A DNA stretch of 30,552 nt from an uncultured Eubacterium sp. GTDB taxonomy: Bacteria > Bacillota > Clostridia > Lachnospirales > Lachnospiraceae. Location: assembly GCA_910584595.1 (NCBI GenBank), contig CAJUBQ010000051.1, positions 1 through 30,552 on the forward strand, written 5' to 3'. This document shows positions 1-8,542 of the stretch, in pieces. Under the pieces are notes generated by a model that was not told the DNA's origin, searched no databases, and saw only the letters and a list, made by a program, of their open reading frames with translations. A program made the position numbers and the translations under genes. Numbering within the stretch: position 1 is the stretch's first letter; every line of letters begins with the position of its first letter.

Positions 1-8
1 ATCCAGAA

Positions 9-38
9 AAAGCAACACTTTGTCTAAACTGTTGCTTT
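9..38 (-). terminator. Rho-independent terminator of the large operon
   Basis: A perfect 9-bp stem (aaagcaaca at 9-17 pairing with tgttgcttt at 30-38) encloses a 12-nt loop. Read on the minus strand it is followed by a T-rich run, and it sits about 45 bp beyond the stop of the kinase-like gene. It is the natural 3' end of the minus-strand operon. Confidence 0.7.
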
Positions 39-82
39 ATTACTTGCCCCACCCCGTGAAAAGTAACAATAGATGCAACAGA

Positions 83-1171
83 TCAATCATCTGCTGCAAA
101 CCGTAAAATCTCCATCCTTTTTCGAAACATTTCATAGTATTGCGGCAGCTGCATAAAAATCTCCTGTTTCACTTCTGCAATTTGATTCAAACCTATTTCT
201 TTCACTGCACAAACAGCTGCTTCTTTCTGTGTCATAGATTCCCAAAATACCGTCTGGCAATTTGCTCCGTCCAACGTATCGTAAGCATGAAACGCCTTGT
301 TAAAATCCATTAAAGGATGAAGGCAGACTGGTTTGTTATCTTTATTGTTTACAAGAACTCCCCAGTTGCCCCAATGCCTGTCTGTATTTCCTGTCAAATA
401 GTCAATAATATTCATCATGTAATAATTATACCTGTCAAGCTGAAGAATATATTGTTTCATATTTTTATCATGATTTCGGCAATATATTTCCACTGCTTCC
501 ATAGACGCAATTGCATAATCTATAGATGTTATATTTGGGCTGACACTGACTTTTTCACCATCAAAATACCCTTCCTCATAAAAAACCTGAGACACATCGA
601 AACATCTGCATATTTTACTTGCAAGCAATTCACGTTCTACCGCAAAGTTTCCTCCGTCTTTTAACAGTAAAAAATTTCTGCCCTCTCTTTTCCAGGCTTT
701 TGGAAAACAGCCGTTTGTAGACAAATCTCTTGACAAGTATTCATTCTGCACAGTATATTGCTTTCCTTTTAAAGCAATGTCAATAAATGTACGATCCAAA
801 TGATTTTCATATAAATTAATTTCCTGAAAAGATATCTGTTCTCCTGCACGTCGTACCCAATACACATCCGTAAGCGAAGCGCAACGGTATGTGAGCGCGA
901 TCTCAGCCCGCTCTTTATCTGTAACTGCCTGTTTCATACCTATACTATTCAAAATCTCTTTTGCATATTCCCGATCCAGCGTCAAGACTCTGGCAGCGCA
1001 CCAGCAATGAAAATTTATAACATTGTTTACCAAAGTATCAATGTCTTCCTCTTCTTCCAGATATAAATCGTACGGAAGAAAGGATGGTTCAAAGATTGTA
1101 CTGTGACCCTGCGCATTTATCTGTGCCGCCACCTTATCTTTATGCATAATCTCGTAAATTTCTTTGTGCAT
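83..1171 (-). CDS. HipA/CtkA-like protein kinase
   Basis: This is a 362-residue protein with a HipA/CtkA-type kinase fold in its C-terminal half. Visible motifs are a candidate ATP-binding Lys near residue 171 (LLLKDGG), a catalytic loop TGNTDRHWGNWG at 260-271 with Asp264 as probable catalytic base, and a metal-binding DFN at 289-291 in place of DFG. The N-terminal 140 residues are unassigned and may sense or bind a partner. There is no signal peptide or TM segment, so it should be cytoplasmic. A GAGGG ribosome site precedes the ATG. It is the last gene of the operon, 51 bp after the amidase-like gene, and no HipB-like antitoxin is adjacent. Members of this fold phosphorylate proteins such as tRNA synthetases (HipA) or autophosphorylate (CtkA); the target here is unknown. 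A role as effector or regulator is inferred. Confidence 0.75.
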   Translation of the reverse strand: MHKEIYEIMHKDKVAAQINAQGHSTIFEPSFLPYDLYLEEEEDIDTLVNNVINFHCWCAARVLTLDREYAKEILNSIGMKQAVTDKERAEIALTYRCASLTDVYWVRRAGEQISFQEINLYENHLDRTFIDIALKGKQYTVQNEYLSRDLSTNGCFPKAWKREGRNFLLLKDGGNFAVERELLASKICRCFDVSQVFYEEGYFDGEKVSVSPNITSIDYAIASMEAVEIYCRNHDKNMKQYILQLDRYNYYMMNIIDYLTGNTDRHWGNWGVLVNNKDNKPVCLHPLMDFNKAFHAYDTLDGANCQTVFWESMTQKEAAVCAVKEIGLNQIAEVKQEIFMQLPQYYEMFRKRMEILRFAADD

Positions 1172-1222
1172 AAAAATCCCTCGTTTTTAATTTGCTGCGG
1201 TTTTAATAAAAATTCGATAAAA

Positions 1223-2227
1223 CTAAGATGATGCGGCTTGCTCCTTCTGTTTCCATAAAAAGTATGCATCTAAACCATCCGCAATTCCCTTGGCCATCTT
1301 TGCCTGAAACTTCTGTCCTGACATCTTGCTGTTTTCTTTGTCGTTTGACAGATATCCCATATTCAATACGATAACAGGAACTTTGCTGCGCCGGATCCCT
1401 GCAAATGCATCACTTTCCAAAACTCCGGCGCTGGTAAATCCAGTTGTCTTTGTATAATATCTCAAAATTTTTTTCCCAAGCTTTTGGCTGTCATCTGCAA
1501 ATGCGCCGGCGGGATAAGAGCTGTCACGCGGGCAGCAATAGGCTGCTGCTCCATGAACCTCCGGATCCGTATTGTACCCTGTGCAAACGCGTACAACGGC
1601 ATCTGCCTGAATCTGATTTGCCAGCTCGGCGATTTTTGCGTTGCTTACGGCATCTTCTATCGCCCTTTTGCCCATAACTACCGTATAACCCCGTTCTTTC
1701 AGCCTTTTTTCCAGGTTCCTTGCGATGTTGAAACAGATTGTTTCCTGCGCGGTATACTCTGGCTCATCTTGCTCTTCCTGTAAAACTTCGACATCGATGA
1801 CAACTGCCTGAAACTGCTGCCCGGTTTGTGCAGACTCGGCTTGCAAACCGATACAATCTCCCCACACATACCCCTTCTGTCCGCTTTTTGTCTCAATTTT
1901 TGCATAAAGACTATCCTCTTCCAGCAAAGTTACCTCGTCGCCATAGGATAACATTTCTGCATCATTGTCTGCTTTAATTTTTACGATCTTTTTTTCTTTA
2001 TATACAGGAAGTTTTTTTACTAAAACGGTGCGTACGTTCTCAGATTGGATCGTCTTGCTATTGTCAGCTTCATTTTCTGCTGCAGCTTTCTTTGCAGCAA
2101 GCAATCTTTCTGCTTCCTGTTCCACTCTTTGATCTTCTTTTTCTATAAAATGTGTAATTCCCATAATTCCTGTAAGAACAACTGCAAGCAGCAGACCATA
2201 TAACAGTACGTGAACTATTTTTTTCAT
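1223..2227 (-). CDS. Membrane-anchored SH3 plus degenerate amidase_3-fold protein
   Basis: The 334-residue protein has an N-terminal TM anchor (about 5-27), a charged linker, a bacterial SH3-like domain (about 67-129) and a C-terminal domain (about 138-325) that follows the N-acetylmuramoyl-L-alanine amidase (Amidase_3) pattern closely, including the GYTVV strand, an ELANQIQADA helix and a GYLSN end motif. The catalytic residues are missing: the first His (DPGHGG in active enzymes) is Val148, the Glu ligand is replaced around Gln161, the second His (SIHAN) is Cys215 and the catalytic Glu (VELGF) is Asn289. It probably binds peptidoglycan or muropeptides outside the membrane without cutting them. 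A GGGAGG site lies just before the ATG. It follows the vWA membrane gene and precedes the kinase gene. Confidence 0.8.
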   Translation of the reverse strand: MKKIVHVLLYGLLLAVVLTGIMGITHFIEKEDQRVEQEAERLLAAKKAAAENEADNSKTIQSENVRTVLVKKLPVYKEKKIVKIKADNDAEMLSYGDEVTLLEEDSLYAKIETKSGQKGYVWGDCIGLQAESAQTGQQFQAVVIDVEVLQEEQDEPEYTAQETICFNIARNLEKRLKERGYTVVMGKRAIEDAVSNAKIAELANQIQADAVVRVCTGYNTDPEVHGAAAYCCPRDSSYPAGAFADDSQKLGKKILRYYTKTTGFTSAGVLESDAFAGIRRSKVPVIVLNMGYLSNDKENSKMSGQKFQAKMAKGIADGLDAYFLWKQKEQAASS

Positions 2228-2295
2228 ATTCCCTCCCTGCAGATAACCGTTTCCCGGAACAGTTCAGATCACCCGCCAAACTGTTCCATTTTCTA

Positions 2296-3456
2296 TTACA
2301 TGTCATCTGCTGCCATTACAACATCTTCATGCAGCAGCGTAAATGCAATCAGTATACACAGTGCAATCCGCATTACAGACGGATGCAGCCCAAAGGTATT
2401 CATCCCTGCCTCCAGACAAATACCTGCAAGAGCGCTTCCAATGACAGAGCTGACCAGCACAGAATTTGTATTTAAAAAACGTTCACATAATACCGTTTTT
2501 TCCACTGCGACCAATATGCCCAGGCAAATAATAAAAATAATCCGTACAGCAGAAAAAAGTATCCCGGTATCTTTCTCGCTGCGATATCCAAGAAGATTTC
2601 TGCTGCCCTCCTGCGTCTGTGCTGCCTGCCGCATTCCCTGCTCCAGCTGCTCCACATTTCGTACGCTGACATAGGCGCCGCCTGTCTTATCTGCGATCAG
2701 CATCAACAGCTGTGTATCGACATCCCCGGTCATGCCGACTGTGCTGATAGAAATCCCCCGGTCCGCAAACTGTTCCAGCTTGCGGATACAATCATAACGG
2801 CTCGTTTCATCCAGATCTGTAGCATACCCGTCACTCAGTAAGATCATTCTGCAGTGATTGTCCAGCTGCAAAGTACTTTCATCCAAATCGTGCAAAATCG
2901 TATCCAATGCATGTATCACTGCCGTACCTCCCTGATTCACCGGCTCACGCCCAACCCCGCCTTCACTGACAGGCCCCATATTTCTGACCATCTGTGCAGA
3001 GTCAGAGAAATGATAAATACCGTAACAAAAATCCGGATCTTTATGTTCCAGCAATGTTTGGATTGCCTCATAACGCATTCCGTTTGGATCCGTCTTGCCC
3101 ATGGAACCGGAATTATCGATAACAAACAAATAAGACGAAACCTGCTCCGATGTCTTAGTCCCTATCCGGCCATAAATAACCTGAAATAATGCCGCAAGCA
3201 GGAGCATCAGCACAAAGGCCGCTGCCCATTGTCTGCGATTTACCGAACTGTCCGCATAATAATGCCCCAGTTTTCCCAGCATATAAACAGCAAAGCCCAC
3301 AAACAAATACATCGCAGCAAAATATACTGTCGTTATGACGACGGGCGATACCGTCCGCTCTATATTCTGATATACATATTCACCGATCAGCCCATAGATG
3401 AATCCTGCCAAAATACTGCCGATCAGCATTTTTATTGAAAACCGACTTCTGCTCAT
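2296..3456 (-). CDS. Multi-TM von Willebrand factor A protein
   Basis: A 386-residue integral membrane protein. Three hydrophobic segments (about 9-29, 38-58, 78-98) come first, then a vWA domain (about 108-285), then three more segments (about 305-323, 334-353, 360-378). The metal-ion-dependent adhesion site is complete: DNSGS at 114-118, Thr178 in NQGGT and Asp209 in LLSDG. vWA domains with intact MIDAS bind a partner protein through Mg2+. In this operon the likely partners are the GAP1-like and amidase-like products of the flanking genes, but that is inference. An AAAGAGG site precedes the ATG. A second, differently built vWA protein is encoded near the start of the operon. Confidence 0.85.
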   Translation of the reverse strand: MSRSRFSIKMLIGSILAGFIYGLIGEYVYQNIERTVSPVVITTVYFAAMYLFVGFAVYMLGKLGHYYADSSVNRRQWAAAFVLMLLLAALFQVIYGRIGTKTSEQVSSYLFVIDNSGSMGKTDPNGMRYEAIQTLLEHKDPDFCYGIYHFSDSAQMVRNMGPVSEGGVGREPVNQGGTAVIHALDTILHDLDESTLQLDNHCRMILLSDGYATDLDETSRYDCIRKLEQFADRGISISTVGMTGDVDTQLLMLIADKTGGAYVSVRNVEQLEQGMRQAAQTQEGSRNLLGYRSEKDTGILFSAVRIIFIICLGILVAVEKTVLCERFLNTNSVLVSSVIGSALAGICLEAGMNTFGLHPSVMRIALCILIAFTLLHEDVVMAADDM

Positions 3457-3477
3457 AATCCTCTTTCCTGATTACTA

Positions 3478-3511
3478 AGGAACTGCTTTAAGTTATTTAC
3501 ATACAGTTCCT
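3478..3511 (-). other. Intra-operon hairpin
   Basis: In the 71-bp gap between the GAP1-like and vWA genes, aggaactg (3478-3485) pairs perfectly with cagttcct (3504-3511). No T-run follows on the minus strand, so it is not a standard terminator. It could be an RNA-processing or mRNA-stability site that tunes expression of the last three genes. Confidence 0.4.
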
Positions 3512-3527
3512 AAAGTACGATTATTTG

Positions 3528-6032
3528 TTACGACTCTTTTTTCATGACTGCACGAATAAATGCCATCACTGCAGCCAAGGCCAAAAACACCATCATGCAG
3601 ACCGCTTTTTCCTGAAATCCGCCCAGCTGATATACAAGCGCTGCGGCTGTCACACAGGCAATCGGCACAAAAGCATACAGGCATTTTGCCGCCACACTTC
3701 CAAGCCCCATTTCCACTGCCCGGCTGCGGCTGGCTGTCATTGTCTGTATCATCACAGAAAACACCAGCCCAACAGACGCAAAAGCAACAAAAATCATCGA
3801 AATCATAATATCCCCACTGCCATATCTGTGCAGGCAAATGCCGCATACCGCCAGCGTCAGCAGTACAAAAAAGCTAAGAACCTCCCGATACAGCGAATGG
3901 ATCAGCAAATACCCCGCATCTGTATGCTCTGCAGCGCCTTTTAAACTTTGATAAAATAGCTGCATTGCCTGTTTGCATTCCTGGGGCAGTTGATTGTATG
4001 CCGTCTGTTTCCTGCTTTTAAACGCTTCTTCCAAATACTGCAGCACGCACTTTTTACGCGCCTGATCGGTAAGCAGTTCTGTCTGTTTGCCATACTCTGA
4101 AAACACCTCCGAAAACATCTCCAAACGTCCCAGCTTTGCCCATTGGTTCATCCATTTCACCAGATCAAACTGGTTTTTATCGGGATCATAAAAGAAAACT
4201 AACGTACGGTCTAAATTTTTACAATTTATTTCAGCAGCCCTTTCATCTGCAAAAAACTCTTCCCGCATTCCACGCCGAATCACTCGTCTGTATTTTTTAT
4301 CTTCTTCTGATGAACTGCCATAGAATAACTCCCATAAACGAAGCACATCGGTACAATGCCTTGCTTCTTCCAGCAAGGAAATCATCCGGCTGACTTTCTT
4401 TGCATTGGAACATGACAGCTTTTGAACCTGATATTGCTGATAAGCCTGTACGCTGCCTGTTTCAAACCAGTCCATCCGAAATTCATTCCACAATGTCAGA
4501 CAAGTCGTTTCCCACAGCTGTACATATCCGTCCGCCTGTAGCGCACGACGGCAAATTCTGTCTATCGCTTGTGCTTTCACACACAATTCTTCAAAACTAT
4601 CTGCTTCTTTCATCTCGCGCTCAGCCAGATCTTTCAGTAATTTTTGGAATAACCGGTGTTCTTTTGCCAGAAAATCCTGTCCGTTTTTTTGAAAAAAACG
4701 CTCTGCTTTATTTAAAGAAGTAAGCTCCCCAGGAAGAAACCGGTTCCAAAAATAATCAGAAAAATAATCCTCATCCAAACTCTCCAGATAACGGCAGACC
4801 GCGGGATATAAATCATCTGCATGAGCGTTTTTCAGCTCTAATAACGCTGCGAACCCATCTTCTTTTTTCCGGCTGCCATAGAAATATCCAAGAATGCTGC
4901 GCGCCTCGAATAACGCCATCGGCTCCAGGAGCGCCCCATCGTGGCAATGCTCGTAAGTATTCCTGATATCTGCAGCCAGCTTTTTATCTTCGATCTGAAT
5001 GTTTCCCTGATTTCCTGCTTCTAACAAAGCTGCTACATATTCTGCTGTTTGTTTGCCATAACGTAATTCATACTTAAAAAATTCCTGCAGCAGGTATACA
5101 ACTGTCTCCGGTTCGATACCCGTGTCATTTTTTTTTATTTTTTTATGAAATCCTGCTTCAATCAGCGCACATCCGGCATCTTTCAAAGGATCTGCATATG
5201 CCTCCTCTATAAACGCAGCAATATTTTGAAACATCTGCTCTCTTGTATCCCTGCTGTTATAAAAAAGGTCCATATTATACAATTTTGTAAAATGATAGCT
5301 GTCAAGTCTGGAATAATCACACTGAAACGTCCCTGTATCCAGATCCGCATAATTTTGCCCCTGCACCTGATCGGAAAAACAGATGGCCGTCTGTGCGCCA
5401 TGCCAGGAAAAAGAGAGCAATTTCTGTCTCAAGTAATACGGAAGCCCCTTCATAATAAGATACATGATGTCCCGATAAGTCTGTGTATCCTGCTCCTTCA
5501 AGCCGTTTCGTTTGATGCACATAGGACTGCTATATCCCTCCAGCGCACAAATCGCACCCAAAATAAGCAATCTGTACTGTTCTTTGGACAAATGATACTG
5601 ATCTAACAGTCTGCGTTCATTCATATTCCGGTACTGCAAAGACTCTCTGACCGGATAAGCAGAAAGCCCCGGCTGATATTCCATTGCAAACTCTTCTTGT
5701 AAAATTCCAAACAATATTTCCGGATGGATTGTCAGTTCATAATACTCTGCCAAATGGAAGCAATATCCATGCACATAAGCAACGCCCCGGCTGTCCTCCC
5801 CGGATGCAGCATAATTCACATGCATCAAATACACAAACCTGTCATGCTGAAAAATTCCCATTGCCTCCGGCGGCGCCTGTACCGTCTGCTTTAAATCTGC
5901 CAATCTGGCTGCAATTCCCTTAAATCCTGCCTTTGCAAATTCAGACATGCCAACAGACGGAGCCACAATGTTCCAGCCGGAACCACTCCCGCGTCTTCCC
6001 AGACGATAATATCCTGCCTGATACAGTTTCAT
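3528..6032 (-). CDS. GTPase-associated protein (GAP1-like) with C-terminal TM module
   Basis: An 834-residue protein encoded 33 bp downstream of the TRAFAC GTPase gene. The N-terminal part (about 1-110), with a YYRLGRRGSGSGW start followed by alternating strands, looks like the GAP1-N2 domain defined for GTPase-associated proteins of bacterial conflict systems. The middle (about 150-700) is mostly helical and rich in Leu, Glu and Lys with no enzymatic motif I recognise. The last 120 residues contain four hydrophobic segments (about 718-734, 742-760, 782-800, 808-826), so it is membrane-tethered with a large cytoplasmic part. A likely role is coupling GTPase state to the membrane. The GAP1 assignment rests on N-terminal pattern and gene adjacency, not on a search. 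An ATGAGGA site precedes the ATG. Confidence 0.65.
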   Translation of the reverse strand: MKLYQAGYYRLGRRGSGSGWNIVAPSVGMSEFAKAGFKGIAARLADLKQTVQAPPEAMGIFQHDRFVYLMHVNYAASGEDSRGVAYVHGYCFHLAEYYELTIHPEILFGILQEEFAMEYQPGLSAYPVRESLQYRNMNERRLLDQYHLSKEQYRLLILGAICALEGYSSPMCIKRNGLKEQDTQTYRDIMYLIMKGLPYYLRQKLLSFSWHGAQTAICFSDQVQGQNYADLDTGTFQCDYSRLDSYHFTKLYNMDLFYNSRDTREQMFQNIAAFIEEAYADPLKDAGCALIEAGFHKKIKKNDTGIEPETVVYLLQEFFKYELRYGKQTAEYVAALLEAGNQGNIQIEDKKLAADIRNTYEHCHDGALLEPMALFEARSILGYFYGSRKKEDGFAALLELKNAHADDLYPAVCRYLESLDEDYFSDYFWNRFLPGELTSLNKAERFFQKNGQDFLAKEHRLFQKLLKDLAEREMKEADSFEELCVKAQAIDRICRRALQADGYVQLWETTCLTLWNEFRMDWFETGSVQAYQQYQVQKLSCSNAKKVSRMISLLEEARHCTDVLRLWELFYGSSSEEDKKYRRVIRRGMREEFFADERAAEINCKNLDRTLVFFYDPDKNQFDLVKWMNQWAKLGRLEMFSEVFSEYGKQTELLTDQARKKCVLQYLEEAFKSRKQTAYNQLPQECKQAMQLFYQSLKGAAEHTDAGYLLIHSLYREVLSFFVLLTLAVCGICLHRYGSGDIMISMIFVAFASVGLVFSVMIQTMTASRSRAVEMGLGSVAAKCLYAFVPIACVTAAALVYQLGGFQEKAVCMMVFLALAAVMAFIRAVMKKES

Positions 6033-6065
6033 AGCGTCCTCATCCTTATCCTTTCCGAAGCGTAT

Positions 6066-7376
6066 TTATGAAAATATTTTTCGAAGCAGCCCGCTCCTTT
6101 TCTTTTTCGTCTCCGCTTCCTTTACCGGAAGCGCTCCTAATTTATACAAGAGCCAGAAAACCGGTTCTTCCACGCGGACCGTCTCCGGCTCCTCATCCAG
6201 CATATAACAGTCTTCTTCGTAAGTATCTCTGTGTTCCTGCGGTTTCGCATTCAACGCAGAGACAGCAAAAAATGCATGTGCCGGGAAGCACTCGTTTAAT
6301 TTGTTGCACAAAATATCGGTCTTATTTCGATTTAACCGCGCCAAAAGCCGCCGCACTTCCATATCTGTAGCCGCAAAATCTTTCAGTGGAATTTCATAAT
6401 CTGTGTATCCTGCATAACTGATATTGGAAAAGAGCGCTGACCGATAATCCAATACCTCTGTCTGCGTATCGCTTTTCGACAATACGACAGCAAGAGGAAT
6501 ACTGCTTCGTCCTTCCTTGTTATCAGACGTTACAAACGCATTCCACATAGCCGCAATTACCTTATCGGGACTATGCGCTTCTTTTTCAAAATCTCCGTCC
6601 TGCGTCAGGCTGCCTAAAAACTGTTCCGGATCGATCATCAATAACAGCCCGTCCGAATTATGGATAAACGGCCCATACTTTTCCATTTGTTCCGGACGGA
6701 CACAGTTTTCTCCAGCGATATCATAAAATACAAGCGTATATATTTGCTGCGTCTTATTGCATTTTACATTCAACGCCAAAGGAGGCATCAATCCGTCTGC
6801 CGCGTTGCCGCGCGGCAGCGGAACATTTTTTTGAATCTTATAATCCTCTAAAAACCGGTCCACCTCATCATATGTGCCTACTACGGTCAGACCTGCTTTC
6901 ACAAAAAACGTTTCAATCTGACGTAACAGCTGTGAAAGATAAACGGTTTTGCCGGAGCTTGTAATTCCTACTACGGAAATGTACTTTACCGGATATTTGC
7001 CGAATTCAAACGGCAGGACATTATGGCAATACGGGCAGATTCTTACTTTGGATGAGACTCCAAATGCATCGACTGCCCGATTGACAAATCCGCTTGAATC
7101 CATTTCATATGTTCCATGCAAAAACCGGTCACTGAGATTATCGATCACCGGATAATCTTTATAACTGTTTTCCGGCTCGCTCTTTGGATACCGCGTCCAG
7201 AATGACTGATAGATTTGATCCGTTGCCAATTCATATCTTTTTTTCAGCTCTAATTCTTCTTCCTCCATGCCTGCGGAAAAATCCTGTTCCGTAAAAACTG
7301 TCATTGCCTTGAATGCCGCTTTCTGGGGACTAAACTGCTGAAAGCAAAAAGGACATTTGCAATCTGCCATCTCCAT
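6066..7376 (-). CDS. TRAFAC-type GTPase with split zinc ribbon
   Basis: A 436-residue P-loop GTPase. A zinc ribbon is split into two Cys pairs: CKCPFC at residues 6-11 and CPYC at 114-117, about 100 residues apart. The GTPase core follows: P-loop GITSSGKT (137-144), G3 DIAG (219-222) and G4 SKSD (300-303). This matches GTPases of the GAP1-linked conflict systems (DO-GTPase type), which are thought to act as switches that release or assemble effectors. I chose the ATG at 7376 because an upstream start at 7457 would overlap the preceding gene by 73 bp, while this one leaves a 7-bp gap and has AAAGG upstream. An ATG two codons on is also possible. No TM segments are present. It is probably controlled by, or controls, the GAP1-like protein encoded next. 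Confidence 0.8.
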   Translation of the reverse strand: MEMADCKCPFCFQQFSPQKAAFKAMTVFTEQDFSAGMEEEELELKKRYELATDQIYQSFWTRYPKSEPENSYKDYPVIDNLSDRFLHGTYEMDSSGFVNRAVDAFGVSSKVRICPYCHNVLPFEFGKYPVKYISVVGITSSGKTVYLSQLLRQIETFFVKAGLTVVGTYDEVDRFLEDYKIQKNVPLPRGNAADGLMPPLALNVKCNKTQQIYTLVFYDIAGENCVRPEQMEKYGPFIHNSDGLLLMIDPEQFLGSLTQDGDFEKEAHSPDKVIAAMWNAFVTSDNKEGRSSIPLAVVLSKSDTQTEVLDYRSALFSNISYAGYTDYEIPLKDFAATDMEVRRLLARLNRNKTDILCNKLNECFPAHAFFAVSALNAKPQEHRDTYEEDCYMLDEEPETVRVEEPVFWLLYKLGALPVKEAETKKKRSGLLRKIFS

Positions 7377-7383
7377 TCCAAAC

Positions 7384-8052
7384 TCATTCCTTTCTATAGT
7401 ATATTTTATCTTCTTCCCGAATCCGAATACTGACCTTTGACTGTCTGGGTACAACAACTGTTAATTCTCGTCCCAGGCACGACTGTGGCAGCGGAAAATC
7501 AAAAGCCACTCCATCAATATGATATAAAATCGCTCCATCTTTGTAATCTTCCAACATAGGCAAACGCAGCATACAATATTTCTCTTTGGAAAAAAATTTT
7601 GTTTTATAACGGATATCCGCTTTTACTTTTACCGGAAGATAACAGATATTTTGCCAGGTGTCTGTCGGAAAAATGTGTATCTGCGTATCAAAGGTACAAG
7701 CAAATACACTGATTCTGTATGGCACGTCTTTTTTCAGTTCATTTGCTGAAAAACTAAAACATTTTCCTCCCCGGTGAAATTCTGCTTTTTTTATATACGC
7801 CAGCTTCCAACATGCAGATTGGCCAATGAAAATTAATTTTTTTGACTGCTCTGTAAGATCCGCATCACAATACCCTGCATGATTGATTTCCTCACAGGCA
7901 GCGGCCAAATCAAACTGCTGCCTGCTGTCATTTAATATAATAAAATAGTCAGAGGCATCTTTATATCTCCAGGAAATTCGAATACTGCCCGCTTCTTTCC
8001 TGTATCTCAGTTCCCGAATCTGGTAATCCGGGCGCTTTTGTTTGATTATCAT
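7384..8052 (-). CDS. Beta-rich hypothetical protein (possible FnIII/Ig-like adaptor)
   Basis: A 222-residue soluble protein with no signal peptide. It is built of many short alternating strands (for example IRELRYRKEAGSIRISW and PLPQSCLGRELTVVV), with aromatic and basic residues spaced as in fibronectin-III or Ig-like sandwiches, perhaps in two copies. I cannot assign it to a named family. It lies directly upstream of the GTPase gene with a 7-bp gap, so a role as adaptor or substrate-binding partner of the GTPase is plausible. It has a good AAGGAG site 5 nt before the ATG. Confidence 0.65.
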   Translation of the reverse strand: MIIKQKRPDYQIRELRYRKEAGSIRISWRYKDASDYFIILNDSRQQFDLAAACEEINHAGYCDADLTEQSKKLIFIGQSACWKLAYIKKAEFHRGGKCFSFSANELKKDVPYRISVFACTFDTQIHIFPTDTWQNICYLPVKVKADIRYKTKFFSKEKYCMLRLPMLEDYKDGAILYHIDGVAFDFPLPQSCLGRELTVVVPRQSKVSIRIREEDKIYYRKE

Positions 8053-8097
8053 TGTAACTCCTTATAAGATCAATTTAAGCTGATTTTTATCATTTTT

Positions 8098-8526
8098 CTA
8101 TTGCTTTACAAACATATAATTTTGTAATTCCTTCATATCTTTAAAAAATACAAACTTCCCGGTCCCTGCAATTTGTACAAATGTAATATACTGTAAGATA
8201 TCTAACCCTAATAGATTTTCATTTACATTTTTATCAAATGTAACCCATATATCGCGCTCTCCAAGATTAATATCTCCGATTTGGAACTTATTCAAATGAT
8301 ACTTATAATGTTTGGCTCCAATATTTCTTTCACCTGAATATCCTCCGAAATATGTATAAGGCGCTTCCGAAAAATCAGATTCCCGCCAAAACTTATTAAT
8401 AGAAGAATAATGACATGTGGTCCAACATGCTCCCGTATCTATCAAAAACTGCACATCTTTACCAATATCAGCAAAAATTACACAATTCTGATTGTATCTA
8501 TAATTTAACAGTGTTGATTCAACCAT
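8098..8526 (-). CDS. Retropepsin-like aspartic protease
   Basis: A 142-residue protein with the aspartic-protease signature FLIDTGACWTT (Asp30-Thr-Gly-Ala33) and, 65-70 residues later, a hydrophobic NLLGLDIL segment matching the conserved second motif of single-domain retropepsins. Such enzymes act as homodimers, each subunit giving one Asp. The start at 8526 is favoured over 8550 because GAGGGAG lies at proper spacing before this ATG. No signal peptide is seen, so it should be cytoplasmic. Its AT-rich composition matches the 87-codon gene just upstream but differs from the rest of the operon, suggesting the two were added as a cassette. In a conflict-type operon it may be an effector protease; the substrate is unknown. 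Confidence 0.7.
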   Translation of the reverse strand: MVESTLLNYRYNQNCVIFADIGKDVQFLIDTGACWTTCHYSSINKFWRESDFSEAPYTYFGGYSGERNIGAKHYKYHLNKFQIGDINLGERDIWVTFDKNVNENLLGLDILQYITFVQIAGTGKFVFFKDMKELQNYMFVKQ

Positions 8527-8542
8527 ATCATCTCCCTCTGTT

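Noticed and set aside
317..664. Open frames on the opposite strand of the operon genes
   Set aside because: They lack ribosome sites and family features and mirror the strongly coding minus strand.
1223..2227. Annotating an active N-acetylmuramoyl-L-alanine amidase
   Set aside because: All expected zinc ligands and the catalytic Glu are replaced, so an active call would be misleading.
7377..7457. Upstream start for the TRAFAC GTPase
   Set aside because: It would overlap the preceding gene by 73 bp, and the zinc ribbon starts right after the chosen ATG.
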